DNA of 64,000 nucleotides from Arsenicibacter rosenii (lineage in GTDB: Bacteria > Bacteroidota > Bacteroidia > Cytophagales > Spirosomataceae). The DNA lies in assembly GCF_001870735.1 (NCBI RefSeq), contig NZ_MORL01000002.1:567076-631075 (forward strand). Direction: 5' to 3'. Every line of letters begins with the position of its first letter. Within the stretch, counting starts at the first letter, position 1. The notes under the pieces are model-generated. The model worked only from the letters and a program-made list of their open reading frames with translations, searched no databases and was not told the DNA's origin. The position numbers and the translations under genes were made by a program. Of this stretch, positions 8,686-17,079 are shown piece after piece.

Positions 8686-8907
8686 ATGACCTATCTTCAA
8701 TTATATCAAAAATTTCATAGCCTTCCTCCTGTGTATCAGGCAGAGGTAGCTGATTTTATTGACTTTTTGAGTGTAAGGAGTCAACTCGTAAAGCCGCAAA
8801 ATGAAGTGAAAGCAGAAGGGACGCCGGTTTTCGGTAGTGCAAAAGGGCAATTTAAAATGTCACCTGATTTTGATGCGCCTCTAGACGATTTTGCCGATTA
8901 TCAGTGA
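8686..8907 (+). CDS. DUF2281-type antitoxin
   Basis: Small 73-aa protein, start MTYLQLYQKFHSLPP at 8686. The N-terminal helix pattern (SLPPVYQAEVADFIDFL) and the tail FGSAKGQFKMSPDFDAPLDD resemble DUF2281 antitoxins, whose C-terminal FGxAKGxxxMSDDFDxPLxDF motif binds the cognate PIN toxin. The stop overlaps the start of the PIN gene (TGATG), as is usual for such pairs. Base composition is clearly more AT-rich than the flanking genes, which fits horizontal acquisition. The antitoxin looks intact although its partner is broken. A TATTTTTG (-7 like) box lies at 8652-8659. Confidence 0.8.
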   Translation: MTYLQLYQKFHSLPPVYQAEVADFIDFLSVRSQLVKPQNEVKAEGTPVFGSAKGQFKMSPDFDAPLDDFADYQ

Positions 8908-9293
8908 TGAACTTACTGCTGGATACACATGCGCTCATATGGTTTTTAGATGGCAATGAGAAGGATCTGTCTCAGAAAGCTAAGTCACTTATTCTTGATA
9001 ATGCGAATAAGTCATTTATAAGTATCGCTACGCTTTGAGAGATGGCAATCAAAATTCGCCTGGGAAGCCTGACGTTTGAGCCCGGCTATGATAACCTGAT
9101 TGACTTAATCGGGAAAAACGGGTTTGACATTTTACCCGTTACGTTTCTACATACACGCTGTACGCTTCAGTTGCCAATGCATCACCGCGATCCCTTTGAC
9201 AGAATTATGATCGCTCAGAGCCAGACAGAGGATTTAGTTTTCATTACGGCTGATGCTAATATACATTTGTATGACATCAATTGGATCTGGTAG
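8907..9293 (+). pseudogene. VapC-like PIN-domain toxin interrupted by one nonsense codon
   Basis: Reading from the ATG at 8907, which overlaps the antitoxin stop, gives MNLLLDTHALIWFLDGNEK... up to SIATL. Codon 44 (9036-9038) is then TGA, and the same frame continues EMAIKIRLGSLTFEP... to a TAG at 9291-9293. Homologous PIN toxins read ISIASLWEMAIK at this point, so TGA replaces a Trp codon (TGG). All four acidic PIN positions are otherwise present: D6 in LLLDTH, E45 in EMAIK, the Asp of DPFDRIM, and the Asp of ITADANI. Full length would be about 128 aa. A start at the downstream ATG 9042 would lose the first acidic residue. The toxin RNase is therefore probably inactive, with a very recent loss. 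Confidence 0.85.
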
Positions 9294-9305
9294 TACAACA
9301 GTTCT

Positions 9306-10046
9306 TTACCGGTACCTACTCTCCTGCACAAACCGATACAGAAACGGGGCCTTGTGAGCGCCGCCGCTGAATCGCTTCTCCAGACGCTCCAGAATTCCCA
9401 AGGCCAGCATCTTCCGCTGGAAAGCCGACCGGTTGATTTTTTGTCCCAGAATGGTTTCATAGAGCTGCTGCAGGTCGTTCATGGTGAATAGTTCGGGCAG
9501 TAGATTGGCTCCGATCAGTTTGTGGTCCAGATTGGCACGAAGGGTGTCGAGAGCCTTCTGCACAATAGCAGTATGGTCGAGCATGAGCGGGGGCAGCGCC
9601 GCCAGATCATACCACGCACAACGGTCGGCCAGGGCATCGGGGTTGGGGATGGCGCGGGTAAAGTCGACCAGGGCGTAAAAGCCTACCGTCACAAACCGCC
9701 GCAGCAGCCAGTGATCGTCGGGCGGCGTTTCACCCTTGCCCACCAGAATCGACCGCAACGGCTGCGGATCGTGGCGGCAAACATCCCCGAAAACATAAAA
9801 CTGCTCCAGAAAAATATCGCCGAGGCCGGTGCGCTGTGTCAGGGTACGGCGGGCGGCATCATTCAGATTCTCATCATCGCGGATAAACCCGGCGGGCAGG
9901 CCCAGGAGGCCGGTATTCTCGTATTCCAGCAGCAGGATTTTCAGCTGGGTTTCGTGAAAACCAAAAATAACCAGGTCCGTGGCAAGGCCCTGTAAATAGC
10001 CTTCTCCACGGGTATTCTGCCCTACTGATTCGCTTGATTCACGCAT
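9306..10046 (-). CDS. Nudix-type transcriptional regulator (NrtR/AraR-like)
   Basis: 246-aa protein with an N-terminal Nudix fold and a C-terminal winged helix, the architecture of the NrtR family. These regulators sense ADP-ribose or, in Bacteroidetes, sugar-related ligands. The Nudix box is degenerate: it starts GFIRDDE as expected (G, x5, E), but the REUxEExGU part reads RTLTQRTGL, so the metal-binding glutamates are lost. That suggests ligand sensing rather than hydrolysis. The C-terminal region QQLYETILGQKINRSAFQRK, then MLALGILE, is typical of the NrtR DNA-binding domain. It is divergent from a carboxylesterase gene, with a palindrome (10106-10130) in between as the likely operator. Confidence 0.85.
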   Translation of the reverse strand: MRESSESVGQNTRGEGYLQGLATDLVIFGFHETQLKILLLEYENTGLLGLPAGFIRDDENLNDAARRTLTQRTGLGDIFLEQFYVFGDVCRHDPQPLRSILVGKGETPPDDHWLLRRFVTVGFYALVDFTRAIPNPDALADRCAWYDLAALPPLMLDHTAIVQKALDTLRANLDHKLIGANLLPELFTMNDLQQLYETILGQKINRSAFQRKMLALGILERLEKRFSGGAHKAPFLYRFVQESRYR

Positions 10047-10105
10047 TTAGTCAAAAATTTATTGGCAAGTAACAAAATAGTTGCTGTTTTCCGAATAACC
10101 CGCTA

Positions 10106-10130
10106 TTATTGTCGCATTGTGAGACAATAA
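10106..10130. promoter_or_regulatory. Palindromic operator candidate
   Basis: TTATTGTC (10106-10113), nine bases, GACAATAA (10123-10130): a perfect 8-base inverted repeat with 17-base arm spacing. It lies in the 151-base region between the divergent Nudix-type regulator and the carboxylesterase. Its size and place fit an NrtR-family operator controlling both genes. No other copy was noticed in the window. Binding by the adjacent regulator is inference. Confidence 0.55.
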
Positions 10131-10197
10131 GTCTTGCAGCCTGACCTTAACAACTTAATTTCCGGCTCGATCAGGAGTCAGTCCCTTAACTAACTAT

Positions 10198-11835
10198 ATG
10201 AAAACTGTATTGATGATGCTGGCATTAACTGCCCTAACCGGCACCGGTGCGGTTTTGTCTGACGCCACGGCGCAGACCGCTCCGAGGGCGAAAACCGTGA
10301 ATGGTGTGGTGGAAGGCAACCTTGAGGCAAGCGGTGTCCGCTCCTTCAAAGGAGTCCCGTTTGCCAAACCGCCGGTTGGCGACCTGCGCTGGAAAGCGCC
10401 GCAGCCCGCCGAAAACTGGACGGGTGTCCGCGATGCGAAAACGTTTGGCCCCCGTGCGATGCAGCGGGCCGTGTTCGGCGACATGAACTTCCGGTCGAAC
10501 GGCGTGAGCGAAGACTGTCTGTACCTGAACGTCTGGACGCCGGCTAAATCGGAAAAGGAAAAACTCCCGGTGCTGGTGTATTTCTACGGCGGTGGGTTCA
10601 TCGCCGGGGATGGCTCTGAACCGCGTTACGATGGCGAGAGTATGGCCAAACGGGGGATTGTGTCGGTTACGGTCAACTACCGCCTGGGCGTGTTCGGGCT
10701 GATGGCGCATCCGGAACTGACTAAAGAGTCGCCGAACAAGGCGTCGGGCAACTACGGTTTTATGGATCAGCAGGCGGCGCTGGCGTGGGTGCAGAAAAAC
10801 ATCGCGGCGTTTGGCGGTGATCCGAAGCGGGTAACCATTGCCGGCGAATCGGCCGGGTCGATGTCGGTGAGTGCCATGATGACCTCGCCGCTGTCGAAAA
10901 ACCTGTTTTCGGCGGCCATCGGCGAAAGTGGCTCGCTGTTGGGCACCCTGTCGCCGGTAACGCTGGCAGAAGCCGAGCAGAGCGGCGTCAAGTTTGCTGA
11001 AGCCGTGGGCGCTAAATCGCTGGCCGACCTGCGGGCGATGCCGGCGGATCAGTTGCTGGAAGCGACGGCCAAACCAAACCTGCCACGTTTCTCGGCCAAT
11101 ATCGACGGTTACTTTTTCCCGAAACCGGCTGCTGCCATTTTTGCTGCCGGGGAACAGGCAAAGGTCCCGCTGCTGGTTGGCTGGAACTCCGAAGAGATGA
11201 GCGCGCGGATGGTGATGGGGCAGGAGAAACCAACGCCGGAAAGCTTCCGGGCGGCGGTGCAGAAGCTGTACCCGAACCGCGCCGACGATGCCCTGAAAGT
11301 ATATAACGGCACAACCGAAGAAGAGATTCAGCAGGCTGCCACGGACCTCGCCGGTGACCGGTTTATCGGGTTCAGCACCTGGAAATGGAGCGATATGCAG
11401 GCACAAACGGGCGGCCATCCGGTCTACCGGTATTATTACGCTCGTCCGCGGCCGGCGATGGTCCCGGAAATGGGCAATGCCAGTGCCGGTCTGGCTGGCG
11501 GGGTCGTCCGCAACGCCGATCCGAATGCGCCGAAGATTCCGCAGGCCAAAGGGGCTGTGCACTCGGCAGAAATCGAGTACGCGCTCGGCAACCTGTCGAC
11601 CAACAAGGTATTTGCCTGGGGACCCGACGATTATAAAGTGTCGCAAACGATGCAGACGTATTTCGAGAACTTCGTCAAGAACCACAATCCAAACGGCAAA
11701 GGCCTGCCGAAGTGGGATCCGATCAAAGCCGGTAGTCCTGCTCCGGTGATGATTATCGACGTGAACACACGTCAGGAGACCGAGAAGCACCGCGACCGGT
11801 ATCTGTTCCTGGACGAGTTTTTCCCGAAACCTTAA
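10198..11835 (+). CDS. Type B carboxylesterase/lipase
   Basis: Secreted alpha/beta-hydrolase of the carboxylesterase type B family, 545 aa with signal peptide (MKTVLMMLALTALTGTGAVL...). Landmarks: GVPFAKPPVGDLRW, the family signature EDCLYLNVWTP, the oxyanion hole YGGGF, and the nucleophile elbow GESAGS with Ser218. The Glu of the triad is probably in the NSEEMSARMV region, and the His in KGAVHSAEIEYALGN. It hydrolyses carboxylic esters; the natural substrate is not readable. Divergent from the Nudix-type regulator and likely its target through the palindrome at 10106-10130. A strong terminator follows at 11864. Confidence 0.92.
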   Translation: MKTVLMMLALTALTGTGAVLSDATAQTAPRAKTVNGVVEGNLEASGVRSFKGVPFAKPPVGDLRWKAPQPAENWTGVRDAKTFGPRAMQRAVFGDMNFRSNGVSEDCLYLNVWTPAKSEKEKLPVLVYFYGGGFIAGDGSEPRYDGESMAKRGIVSVTVNYRLGVFGLMAHPELTKESPNKASGNYGFMDQQAALAWVQKNIAAFGGDPKRVTIAGESAGSMSVSAMMTSPLSKNLFSAAIGESGSLLGTLSPVTLAEAEQSGVKFAEAVGAKSLADLRAMPADQLLEATAKPNLPRFSANIDGYFFPKPAAAIFAAGEQAKVPLLVGWNSEEMSARMVMGQEKPTPESFRAAVQKLYPNRADDALKVYNGTTEEEIQQAATDLAGDRFIGFSTWKWSDMQAQTGGHPVYRYYYARPRPAMVPEMGNASAGLAGGVVRNADPNAPKIPQAKGAVHSAEIEYALGNLSTNKVFAWGPDDYKVSQTMQTYFENFVKNHNPNGKGLPKWDPIKAGSPAPVMIIDVNTRQETEKHRDRYLFLDEFFPKP

Positions 11836-11863
11836 CAACCCGTTACCTATAGTTAACCCTTCG

Positions 11864-11898
11864 CCCCGTCAGTGCCCTGCGCTGACGGGGTTTTGTTT
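11864..11898 (+). terminator. Intrinsic terminator after carboxylesterase
   Basis: Perfect 9-bp stem CCCCGTCAG (11864-11872) and CTGACGGGG (11882-11890) followed by TTTTGTTT. Confidence 0.85.
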
Positions 11899-11925
11899 GG
11901 TTGGTGGGAGCGACAGTGACGATTT

Positions 11926-12042
11926 ATGAATAAAGAATACTTTCTTTATTACAATGATTGCACACTGCATTATGGACTAAGCGGGGACCCTGGCTGTGTC
12001 CATATGCGTAATGACAGATTGAAAATGATTTTATTCAGATGA
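11926..12042 (+). CDS. Small ORF (38 aa) overlapping the SMI1 gene start
   Basis: ATG at 11926 opens a 38-codon frame (MNKEYFLYYNDCTLHYGLSG, continuing to ...LKMILFR). Its TGA overlaps the ATG of the SMI1/KNR4 gene by four bases (ATGA), a classic coupling arrangement. I do not recognise the peptide. It could be a true leader or small protein, or the tail of a decayed toxin that once preceded the immunity-like gene. It lies just after a terminator, with no clear promoter. Composition is AT-rich like the SMI1 gene. Coding status is uncertain. Confidence 0.35.
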   Translation: MNKEYFLYYNDCTLHYGLSGDPGCVHMRNDRLKMILFR

Positions 12043-12488
12043 AACAGTTTTTCGAGTTGATACCGGAGCAGTTTTTAAAAGCGGCGGAAGGCTGTAGTGA
12101 GCAGGCTATCACTGAGCTTGAGCAAACATTAGGCATTTCTTTCCCGGCATCACTGCGTGAATACCTGACTATCTTTGGTAAAAAGCAATCGCATTTTCCT
12201 GAATGTCACATGCACGGATGTGATGATATGCTTAGGATTTGGGAACCGCTGAATTACATGAGAGCATTGTGGGAAGATGCAGGAATAAACACCGGATTTA
12301 TGGATAACATAATTTTTTTCTTCAACTTCCAGGATACGTACTTCTACGTACCTTATGAAGCCGGCGATGATCCGGCTGTTTACGCTCTTGATATTGGTGA
12401 CGAACCCACTATCAGAAAGCTGAATGACCACCTGTCAACATACATAAGGTATTGGATGGAGCAGATGTTAACAGGAAAGTATTGGTAG
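12039..12488 (+). CDS. SMI1/KNR4 family (immunity-superfamily) protein
   Basis: 149-aa protein with SMI1/KNR4 features: SEQAITELEQTLGISFPASL, then REYLTIFG, is the conserved N-terminal helix-turn region, and YFYVPYEAGDDPAVYALDIG the later beta part. Bacterial members often act as immunity proteins to contact-dependent or polymorphic toxins, but no toxin gene is adjacent. It is preceded by a 38-aa ORF with a 4-base overlap. The gene is AT-richer than its neighbours (26 G/C in 60 bases at 12121-12180), consistent with accessory origin. An orphan immunity role is inference; a housekeeping role cannot be excluded. Confidence 0.75.
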   Translation: MKQFFELIPEQFLKAAEGCSEQAITELEQTLGISFPASLREYLTIFGKKQSHFPECHMHGCDDMLRIWEPLNYMRALWEDAGINTGFMDNIIFFFNFQDTYFYVPYEAGDDPAVYALDIGDEPTIRKLNDHLSTYIRYWMEQMLTGKYW

Positions 12489-12964
12489 GCACAGATGTTG
12501 AATGTGTTGATTGTGAGCGCCAAATAGTAGTAGACAGATTATTTCGCACATAATCCAGAACGGGGCCTTCACCTGTTAACCCCAAACTTCAGTTTGGGGC
12601 CTCTGGCAAACCTCCCGAACCGGCCTGACCTCGCTAGTTGTGTTGCCGTAAAGCACGCACATTTGTGCTTCGAGAGCCTCGCCATGCCTGTTTAGCGGGG
12701 TAACCCTGCACTAAAGCACAGGGTTGGTTCAGGAAGGGCAAAATCCGTAAGGTTAGGGCTAACGTACGGAATCGGTTAGTTTGGGCCAAATTCCGCCAAA
12801 CGCAGTGGCCGGGAAGCCGCTGGCGGCAAACGGAATGGCATTCCGTTGTACAGGGCCGGGCAACAAAATTCCGGTAAATCAGCCATGGCCGGGCGGTGAA
12901 CCAGCGTAACCTATTAACTTTGTAGTGTATAAGGACTGCGCCTGCCGTTCTGTGACTTGTAAGC
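12489..12964. repeat. Hairpin-rich 476-base spacer
   Basis: No credible gene. The stretch contains several inverted repeats in a row: CCCCAAAC/GTTTGGGG (12580-12599, loop TTCA); AAGCAC/GTGCTT (12651-12670); AACCCTG/CAGGGTT (12702-12725); a bulged stem CCGTA+GTTAG / CTAAC+TACGG (12745-12769); and the palindrome CGGAATGGCATTCCG (12831-12845). None ends in a clear U-tract. This may be a composite of REP-like elements or a structured RNA. A TAACTTTG (-7 like) box at 12915-12922 probably serves the ABC transporter. Confidence 0.5.
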
Positions 12965-14764
12965 ATGAATAATCCGTATGTGTCCCTGCTGCGTATTGCC
13001 TGGCAATATGCCCGACACGAAAAGCGCCGTTATGTACTCACCTACGGCTTGTTTCTGGGTGCCAACATCATCACCGCACTGCACCCGCTGCTCTTTGGCT
13101 GGTTTATCGACGCCATTCAGCGCAAAGGCACCGACATCCTCCACACGGGCTGGCTCTACATTGCCGGTTTTATGACCTTGAAGCTGGTCGAATGGTTTTT
13201 CCACGGCCCTGCCCGCATCATGGAGCGCGAACTGGCCTTCAACGTCAGCCGTAACTTTCTGGACGATCTCTATCATCAGACCCTGCACCTGCCCGTTGGC
13301 TGGCACAAAGACCATCACAGCGGTGCCACCATCAACCGCATCCGCAAAGCCTATGAAGCCCTGAAAGAGTTTTTCCAGAATGGCTTTACCTACCTGCATA
13401 CGCTCCTGAAATGCCTGTTTTCGTTTGCCGCTATGTTGTATTTCTCGCCGGTCTTCGGCCTTATCGGTGTGGGCCTCGGCGTGCTGACGGTTTGGCTGAT
13501 TATGGCCTTCGACAAGCCGTTTATCAAAACCCTCGAAGAAACCAACGAACGGGAGCATGTGGTGTCATCGACGCTGTTCGACAGCCTGTCCAATATCATT
13601 ACGGTCATTACGCTGCGGCTCGAAAAGCAGATGGAACACAGCCTGATGGCGAGGGTACTGGCGGTGTTGCCGCCGTTCCGCCGCAATATCCGGATTAATG
13701 AATGGAAGTGGTTTGTGGCCAGTATGCTGGTGGCGTCGATTTATGCCGTCATTACGCTGGGCTATGTGTATCAGCACTATACGCCGGGGCAGGTGTTTCT
13801 GGTGGGTGGTCTGGTGGCGCTGATCGGCTACGTCAACAACTTTACGAGCGTGTTCGTCGACGTGGCCTGGCAGTATACCCAGATCGTGCAGGACCACACC
13901 AACGTGCAGACCGCCCGCGACATTGCCAAAGCGTATCAGCAGCACCACCGCCCGGATGCCGGAGAACCGCTACCGGCTGATTGGCAGACTATTTCGATCC
14001 GGAACCTGACGTTTCAGCACCACACCGGCACCGACCGGAAAGGGGCAGGGCTGGAGCAGGTCAGCCTGGACGTGTGGCGGGGCAAACGGGTGGCCCTCAT
14101 CGGCGAAAGCGGCAGCGGCAAAAGTACGCTGCTGACACTCCTGCGTGGCCTCTATGCACCCGCTGCCGGGGCGCAGATTGAGATTGACGGGGTGGCACAA
14201 GCGGGCCTCGGCGTAATTGCCGACACGGTAACGCTGTTTCCGCAGGAGCCGGAAATCTTTGAAAATACGATTGCTTACAACATCACCCTGGGCCTGCCGT
14301 TTCCGGAGGCCGATGTGCTGGTTGCCTGCGAAACGGCCCGTTTCAGCAGCATCCTGGCGCAGTTACCCCATGGTCTAGCGACAAATATTCAGGAAAAGGG
14401 CGTGAACCTGTCCGGCGGGCAGAAGCAGCGATTGGCCCTCGCACGGGGCATTCTGGCCGCCCGTACCAGCGACATTGTGCTGTTTGACGAGCCGACCAGC
14501 AGCGTTGACCCGAAGACCGAATTTGAGATTTATAATCAGATCATGGCTGAGTTTGCCGGTAAGGCTGTGGTCTCGACCCTGCACCGGCTTCATTTGCTGC
14601 CCATGTTCGACTACATCTACATCCTGGAGCAGGGGCGGGTGATTGATCAGGGCACCTTCGCGGAGTTACGGCAGCGCAGTGCCGTTTTTCAGTCGATGTG
14701 GGCCCATCAGAAGGGCTTTGCCGATGCCCTGCCCGAAGATATTCCCCTGCCGGAGGTGGGGTAG
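12965..14764 (+). CDS. ABC transporter, fused permease and ATPase
   Basis: Half-type ABC exporter of 599 aa. About six TM helices occupy residues 25-320, and the nucleotide-binding domain runs from about 340. Motifs: Walker A GESGSGKST (residues 380-388), Q-loop FPQEPEIFENT, signature LSGGQKQR, Walker B DIVLFDEPTSSVD, and H-loop STLHR. Members of this group export lipids, peptides or drugs and work as dimers in the inner membrane; the substrate is not deducible here. A TAACTTTG box at 12915 lies 43 bases ahead of the ATG. It is followed convergently by a glycosyltransferase gene 20 bases away. Confidence 0.9.
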   Translation: MNNPYVSLLRIAWQYARHEKRRYVLTYGLFLGANIITALHPLLFGWFIDAIQRKGTDILHTGWLYIAGFMTLKLVEWFFHGPARIMERELAFNVSRNFLDDLYHQTLHLPVGWHKDHHSGATINRIRKAYEALKEFFQNGFTYLHTLLKCLFSFAAMLYFSPVFGLIGVGLGVLTVWLIMAFDKPFIKTLEETNEREHVVSSTLFDSLSNIITVITLRLEKQMEHSLMARVLAVLPPFRRNIRINEWKWFVASMLVASIYAVITLGYVYQHYTPGQVFLVGGLVALIGYVNNFTSVFVDVAWQYTQIVQDHTNVQTARDIAKAYQQHHRPDAGEPLPADWQTISIRNLTFQHHTGTDRKGAGLEQVSLDVWRGKRVALIGESGSGKSTLLTLLRGLYAPAAGAQIEIDGVAQAGLGVIADTVTLFPQEPEIFENTIAYNITLGLPFPEADVLVACETARFSSILAQLPHGLATNIQEKGVNLSGGQKQRLALARGILAARTSDIVLFDEPTSSVDPKTEFEIYNQIMAEFAGKAVVSTLHRLHLLPMFDYIYILEQGRVIDQGTFAELRQRSAVFQSMWAHQKGFADALPEDIPLPEVG

Positions 14765-14784
14765 GGCGTAGTCGTGCCACCCCA

Positions 14785-15873
14785 TCACCCAATTAACCCC
14801 TTATACACCTCCCAATACGCCCTTGCGGCTTTCTCCCAGCTGAACCGTTTGGCCTGCCAGCGCAGCCGGTCGGCCTTCAGGGTGTCGTCGTAGTAGGCCA
14901 TCATCCCCTGCCGGAAGGTTTCGACCATGTAATCCGGCTCGAAGTTTTCCCAGAATACCGCTTCGAAACCGCCGATTTCGGGCAGACTCGTACGGTTGGA
15001 CAGAAACACCGGCTTGCCGAGGCTCATGGCCTCGATCACGGGCAGACCAAATCCTTCGGTCAGCGACGGAAACAGAAAGGCCTCGCAGTGTTCATAGAGC
15101 CACCATTTGGTGTCTTCGCTGATGGGGCCGGTCATGAGCAGCTGCCCGGCTACGCCGATTTTCTGCGCCTGTTCGCGGATGTGTTGCGCATAGTCGTGCG
15201 AATCGTCACCGGCAATGACCAGTTTGTAGTCCGGGAAGGCCTGTAACAGGGGCAGCAACACGTGGCAGTTCTTTTTGGGATGCACCACGCCCAGAAACAG
15301 GAAAAACGGCGTATTGCCCAACTGCTCCCCGAAAGGAGGGCTGAAGTCCGGTGCGGAAGTATTGGCCGGTCGCTGATTCAGACCGTTGTAAATGACTTTC
15401 AGCCGTTGGTCGGGCCGGAGCGTCAGGTGTTGCCGGACCACACCGGCCGTGTACTCCGAAATGGCGGTTACGACGGCGGCGCGGTTTATTTTCTGTTGCA
15501 GTTGGGCCAGTTTCCGCCTTTTTTTTGCGTCAGAGTAATCAGGACGATCCAGAAAATTCAGGTCGTGGACGGTCAGGACAATCTTTGCTTTTTTACCCGA
15601 AAGCGGGTTGGCCGGTGGCAGATGCGCGTCCTGATGCAACGCATGCCAGACGTCGTATGGTTTTGACACGATACGGTCGACCCAGCCGGTGGTGTGGTAG
15701 CTTACCTGATCGCCGAACAGCCCGGTTTGTCCTTTCGGCACGCCAAACGTGAGCCGGAAGCTGCCATCAGCCGGTTGTTGGCGAATCAGTTCGCTGCCCA
15801 GGTGCAGGCAGACCTGGCCAAGGCCGCTGTTGAGGTCGCGCAGCCGTTCTGTATCGATGAAGAGTGCAGGCAT
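14785..15873 (-). CDS. Glycosyltransferase family 1 (GT-B)
   Basis: GT-B fold glycosyltransferase of 362 aa, start MPALFIDTERLRDLNSG at 15873. The N-terminal acceptor half includes TVHDLNFLDRPDY and TAISEYTAGVVRQHL. The C-terminal donor half has FFLFLGVVHPKKN and the E-x7-E motif in PSLTEGFGLPVIEAMSLGKP, characteristic of family 4/1 retaining enzymes. Probably transfers a nucleotide-activated sugar to a cell-envelope glycan; donor and acceptor are unknown. No polysaccharide cluster surrounds it. Same strand as aroC, 126 bases downstream of it, with a strong palindrome between them. Confidence 0.88.
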   Translation of the reverse strand: MPALFIDTERLRDLNSGLGQVCLHLGSELIRQQPADGSFRLTFGVPKGQTGLFGDQVSYHTTGWVDRIVSKPYDVWHALHQDAHLPPANPLSGKKAKIVLTVHDLNFLDRPDYSDAKKRRKLAQLQQKINRAAVVTAISEYTAGVVRQHLTLRPDQRLKVIYNGLNQRPANTSAPDFSPPFGEQLGNTPFFLFLGVVHPKKNCHVLLPLLQAFPDYKLVIAGDDSHDYAQHIREQAQKIGVAGQLLMTGPISEDTKWWLYEHCEAFLFPSLTEGFGLPVIEAMSLGKPVFLSNRTSLPEIGGFEAVFWENFEPDYMVETFRQGMMAYYDDTLKADRLRWQAKRFSWEKAARAYWEVYKGLIG

Positions 15874-15900
15874 AAGATTATGGGGACTGGTAGAAATAAC

Positions 15901-15929
15901 CAGTGCCACCGCACTGTGCAGTGGCACTG
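15901..15929. terminator. Near-perfect palindrome between aroC and the glycosyltransferase
   Basis: CAGTGCCAC (15901-15909) pairs with GTGGCACTG (15921-15929), and the inner GCA/TGC pairs too, so the 29-mer is almost fully palindromic. Without a U-tract it may be a Rho-type or protection hairpin for aroC mRNA, or an operator. The role is uncertain. Confidence 0.45.
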
Positions 15930-15999
15930 ATCGCTCAGGATTTCCAAATTTTGTCAAAATCAGGAAATAGTATGAAATCCGGTTTGCGCCGACCTGTGC

Positions 16000-17079
16000 T
16001 TACAGACGGGCGGCCAGGTTACGCAGGTACATGTCGGCCAGGACCAGCGCGGCCATCGCCTCTACAATCGGAACGGCGCGCGGAACCACGCACGGATCAT
16101 GACGGCCTTTGCCCGACACCACCGCCGGTTGCCCGTGCACGTCAACGCTCTCCTGATCCTGCATGATGGTCGCAACGGGTTTGAACGCCGTGCGGAAATA
16201 AATCGGTTCGCCGTTGGAAATCCCGCCCTGGATACCACCCGATAGGTTGGTACGGGTCCGGACTTTGCCTGTCTCGTCGGTATAGAACGCATCGTTATGA
16301 TCTGAACCATACAGCTCAACACCGGCAAAACCGCTGCCGTATTCAAAACCTTTTACAGCGTTGATGCCCAGCATGGCCTTGCCTAACTCGGCATGCAGCT
16401 TGTCAAACACCGGTTCGCCCCAGCCCGCCGGAACGCCCGTAATGACGCAATCGACAACACCGCCGATGGAGTCGCCTTTCTTACGGGTCTCGTCGATGTA
16501 TTGAAACATCTGTCCGGCCATCTCCGCGTCCGGACAGCGGACGGCGTTAGTTTCGGTCTGGCTCAGATCCAGCTCCTGGTAGGGTTTGCCGAGTTTCAGC
16601 TTGCCGACCTGGGAAACATAGGCCTGAATCTGAATGCCCTGATGCGCCAGCAGTAATTTGGCAACGGCCCCGGCTGCCACCCGGGCAGCCGTTTCGCGGG
16701 CCGATGACCGGCCGCCGCCCCGGTAGTCGCGTGAGCCATACTTGGCTGTGTAGGTATAATCGGCGTGCGACGGGCGGAACTGTTCGGCAATGTGGCCGTA
16801 ATCCTTACTACGCTGGTCGGTGTTACGAATGACAAGGGCGATGGGCGTCCCCTGGGTTTTGCCTTCGAACACGCCCGAAAGCACCTCAAACTCGTCGGCT
16901 TCGCGGCGCTGGGTCGTAATCCGCGATTGTCCCGGTTTGCGCCGGTCAAGCTCTGCCTGAATAAAATCGGTATTGAAATCAACTCCGGCAGGGCATCCGT
17001 CAATGACTACCCCAATGGCCGGGCCGTGGGACTCACCGAAGGTTGAAATTTTGAATAGGGTTCCGTATGTACTACTCAT
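16000..17079 (-). CDS. aroC: Chorismate synthase
   Basis: Last enzyme of the shikimate pathway, converting EPSP to chorismate with reduced FMN; 359 aa, normal length. The start [20 protein letters not shown] contains signature 1 (GESHG). [20 protein letters not shown] and [20 protein letters not shown] are FMN/EPSP-binding blocks, and [17 protein letters not shown] and [20 protein letters not shown] complete the signatures. It lies directly after batD on the same strand with a one-base overlap (17079), which implies coupling, though the two are not functionally related. Cytosolic tetramer by family knowledge. Confidence 0.97.
   Translation of the reverse strand: MSSTYGTLFKISTFGESHGPAIGVVIDGCPAGVDFNTDFIQAELDRRKPGQSRITTQRREADEFEVLSGVFEGKTQGTPIALVIRNTDQRSKDYGHIAEQFRPSHADYTYTAKYGSRDYRGGGRSSARETAARVAAGAVAKLLLAHQGIQIQAYVSQVGKLKLGKPYQELDLSQTETNAVRCPDAEMAGQMFQYIDETRKKGDSIGGVVDCVITGVPAGWGEPVFDKLHAELGKAMLGINAVKGFEYGSGFAGVELYGSDHNDAFYTDETGKVRTRTNLSGGIQGGISNGEPIYFRTAFKPVATIMQDQESVDVHGQPAVVSGKGRHDPCVVPRAVPIVEAMAALVLADMYLRNLAARL

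Noticed and set aside
9036-9038. TGA read as tryptophan or selenocysteine in the PIN gene
   Set aside because: Other genes here use TGA as stop, and no SECIS-like structure or recoding context was seen; nonsense mutation is simpler.
10234-11838. 534-codon open frame on the minus strand opposite the carboxylesterase
   Set aside because: It is a shadow of the esterase frame: low-complexity Arg/His-rich translation and no family resemblance, while the plus strand has all catalytic motifs.
12634-12966. 110-codon minus-strand frame in the hairpin spacer
   Set aside because: Lacks any family resemblance and overlaps several strong palindromes; not supported as a gene.
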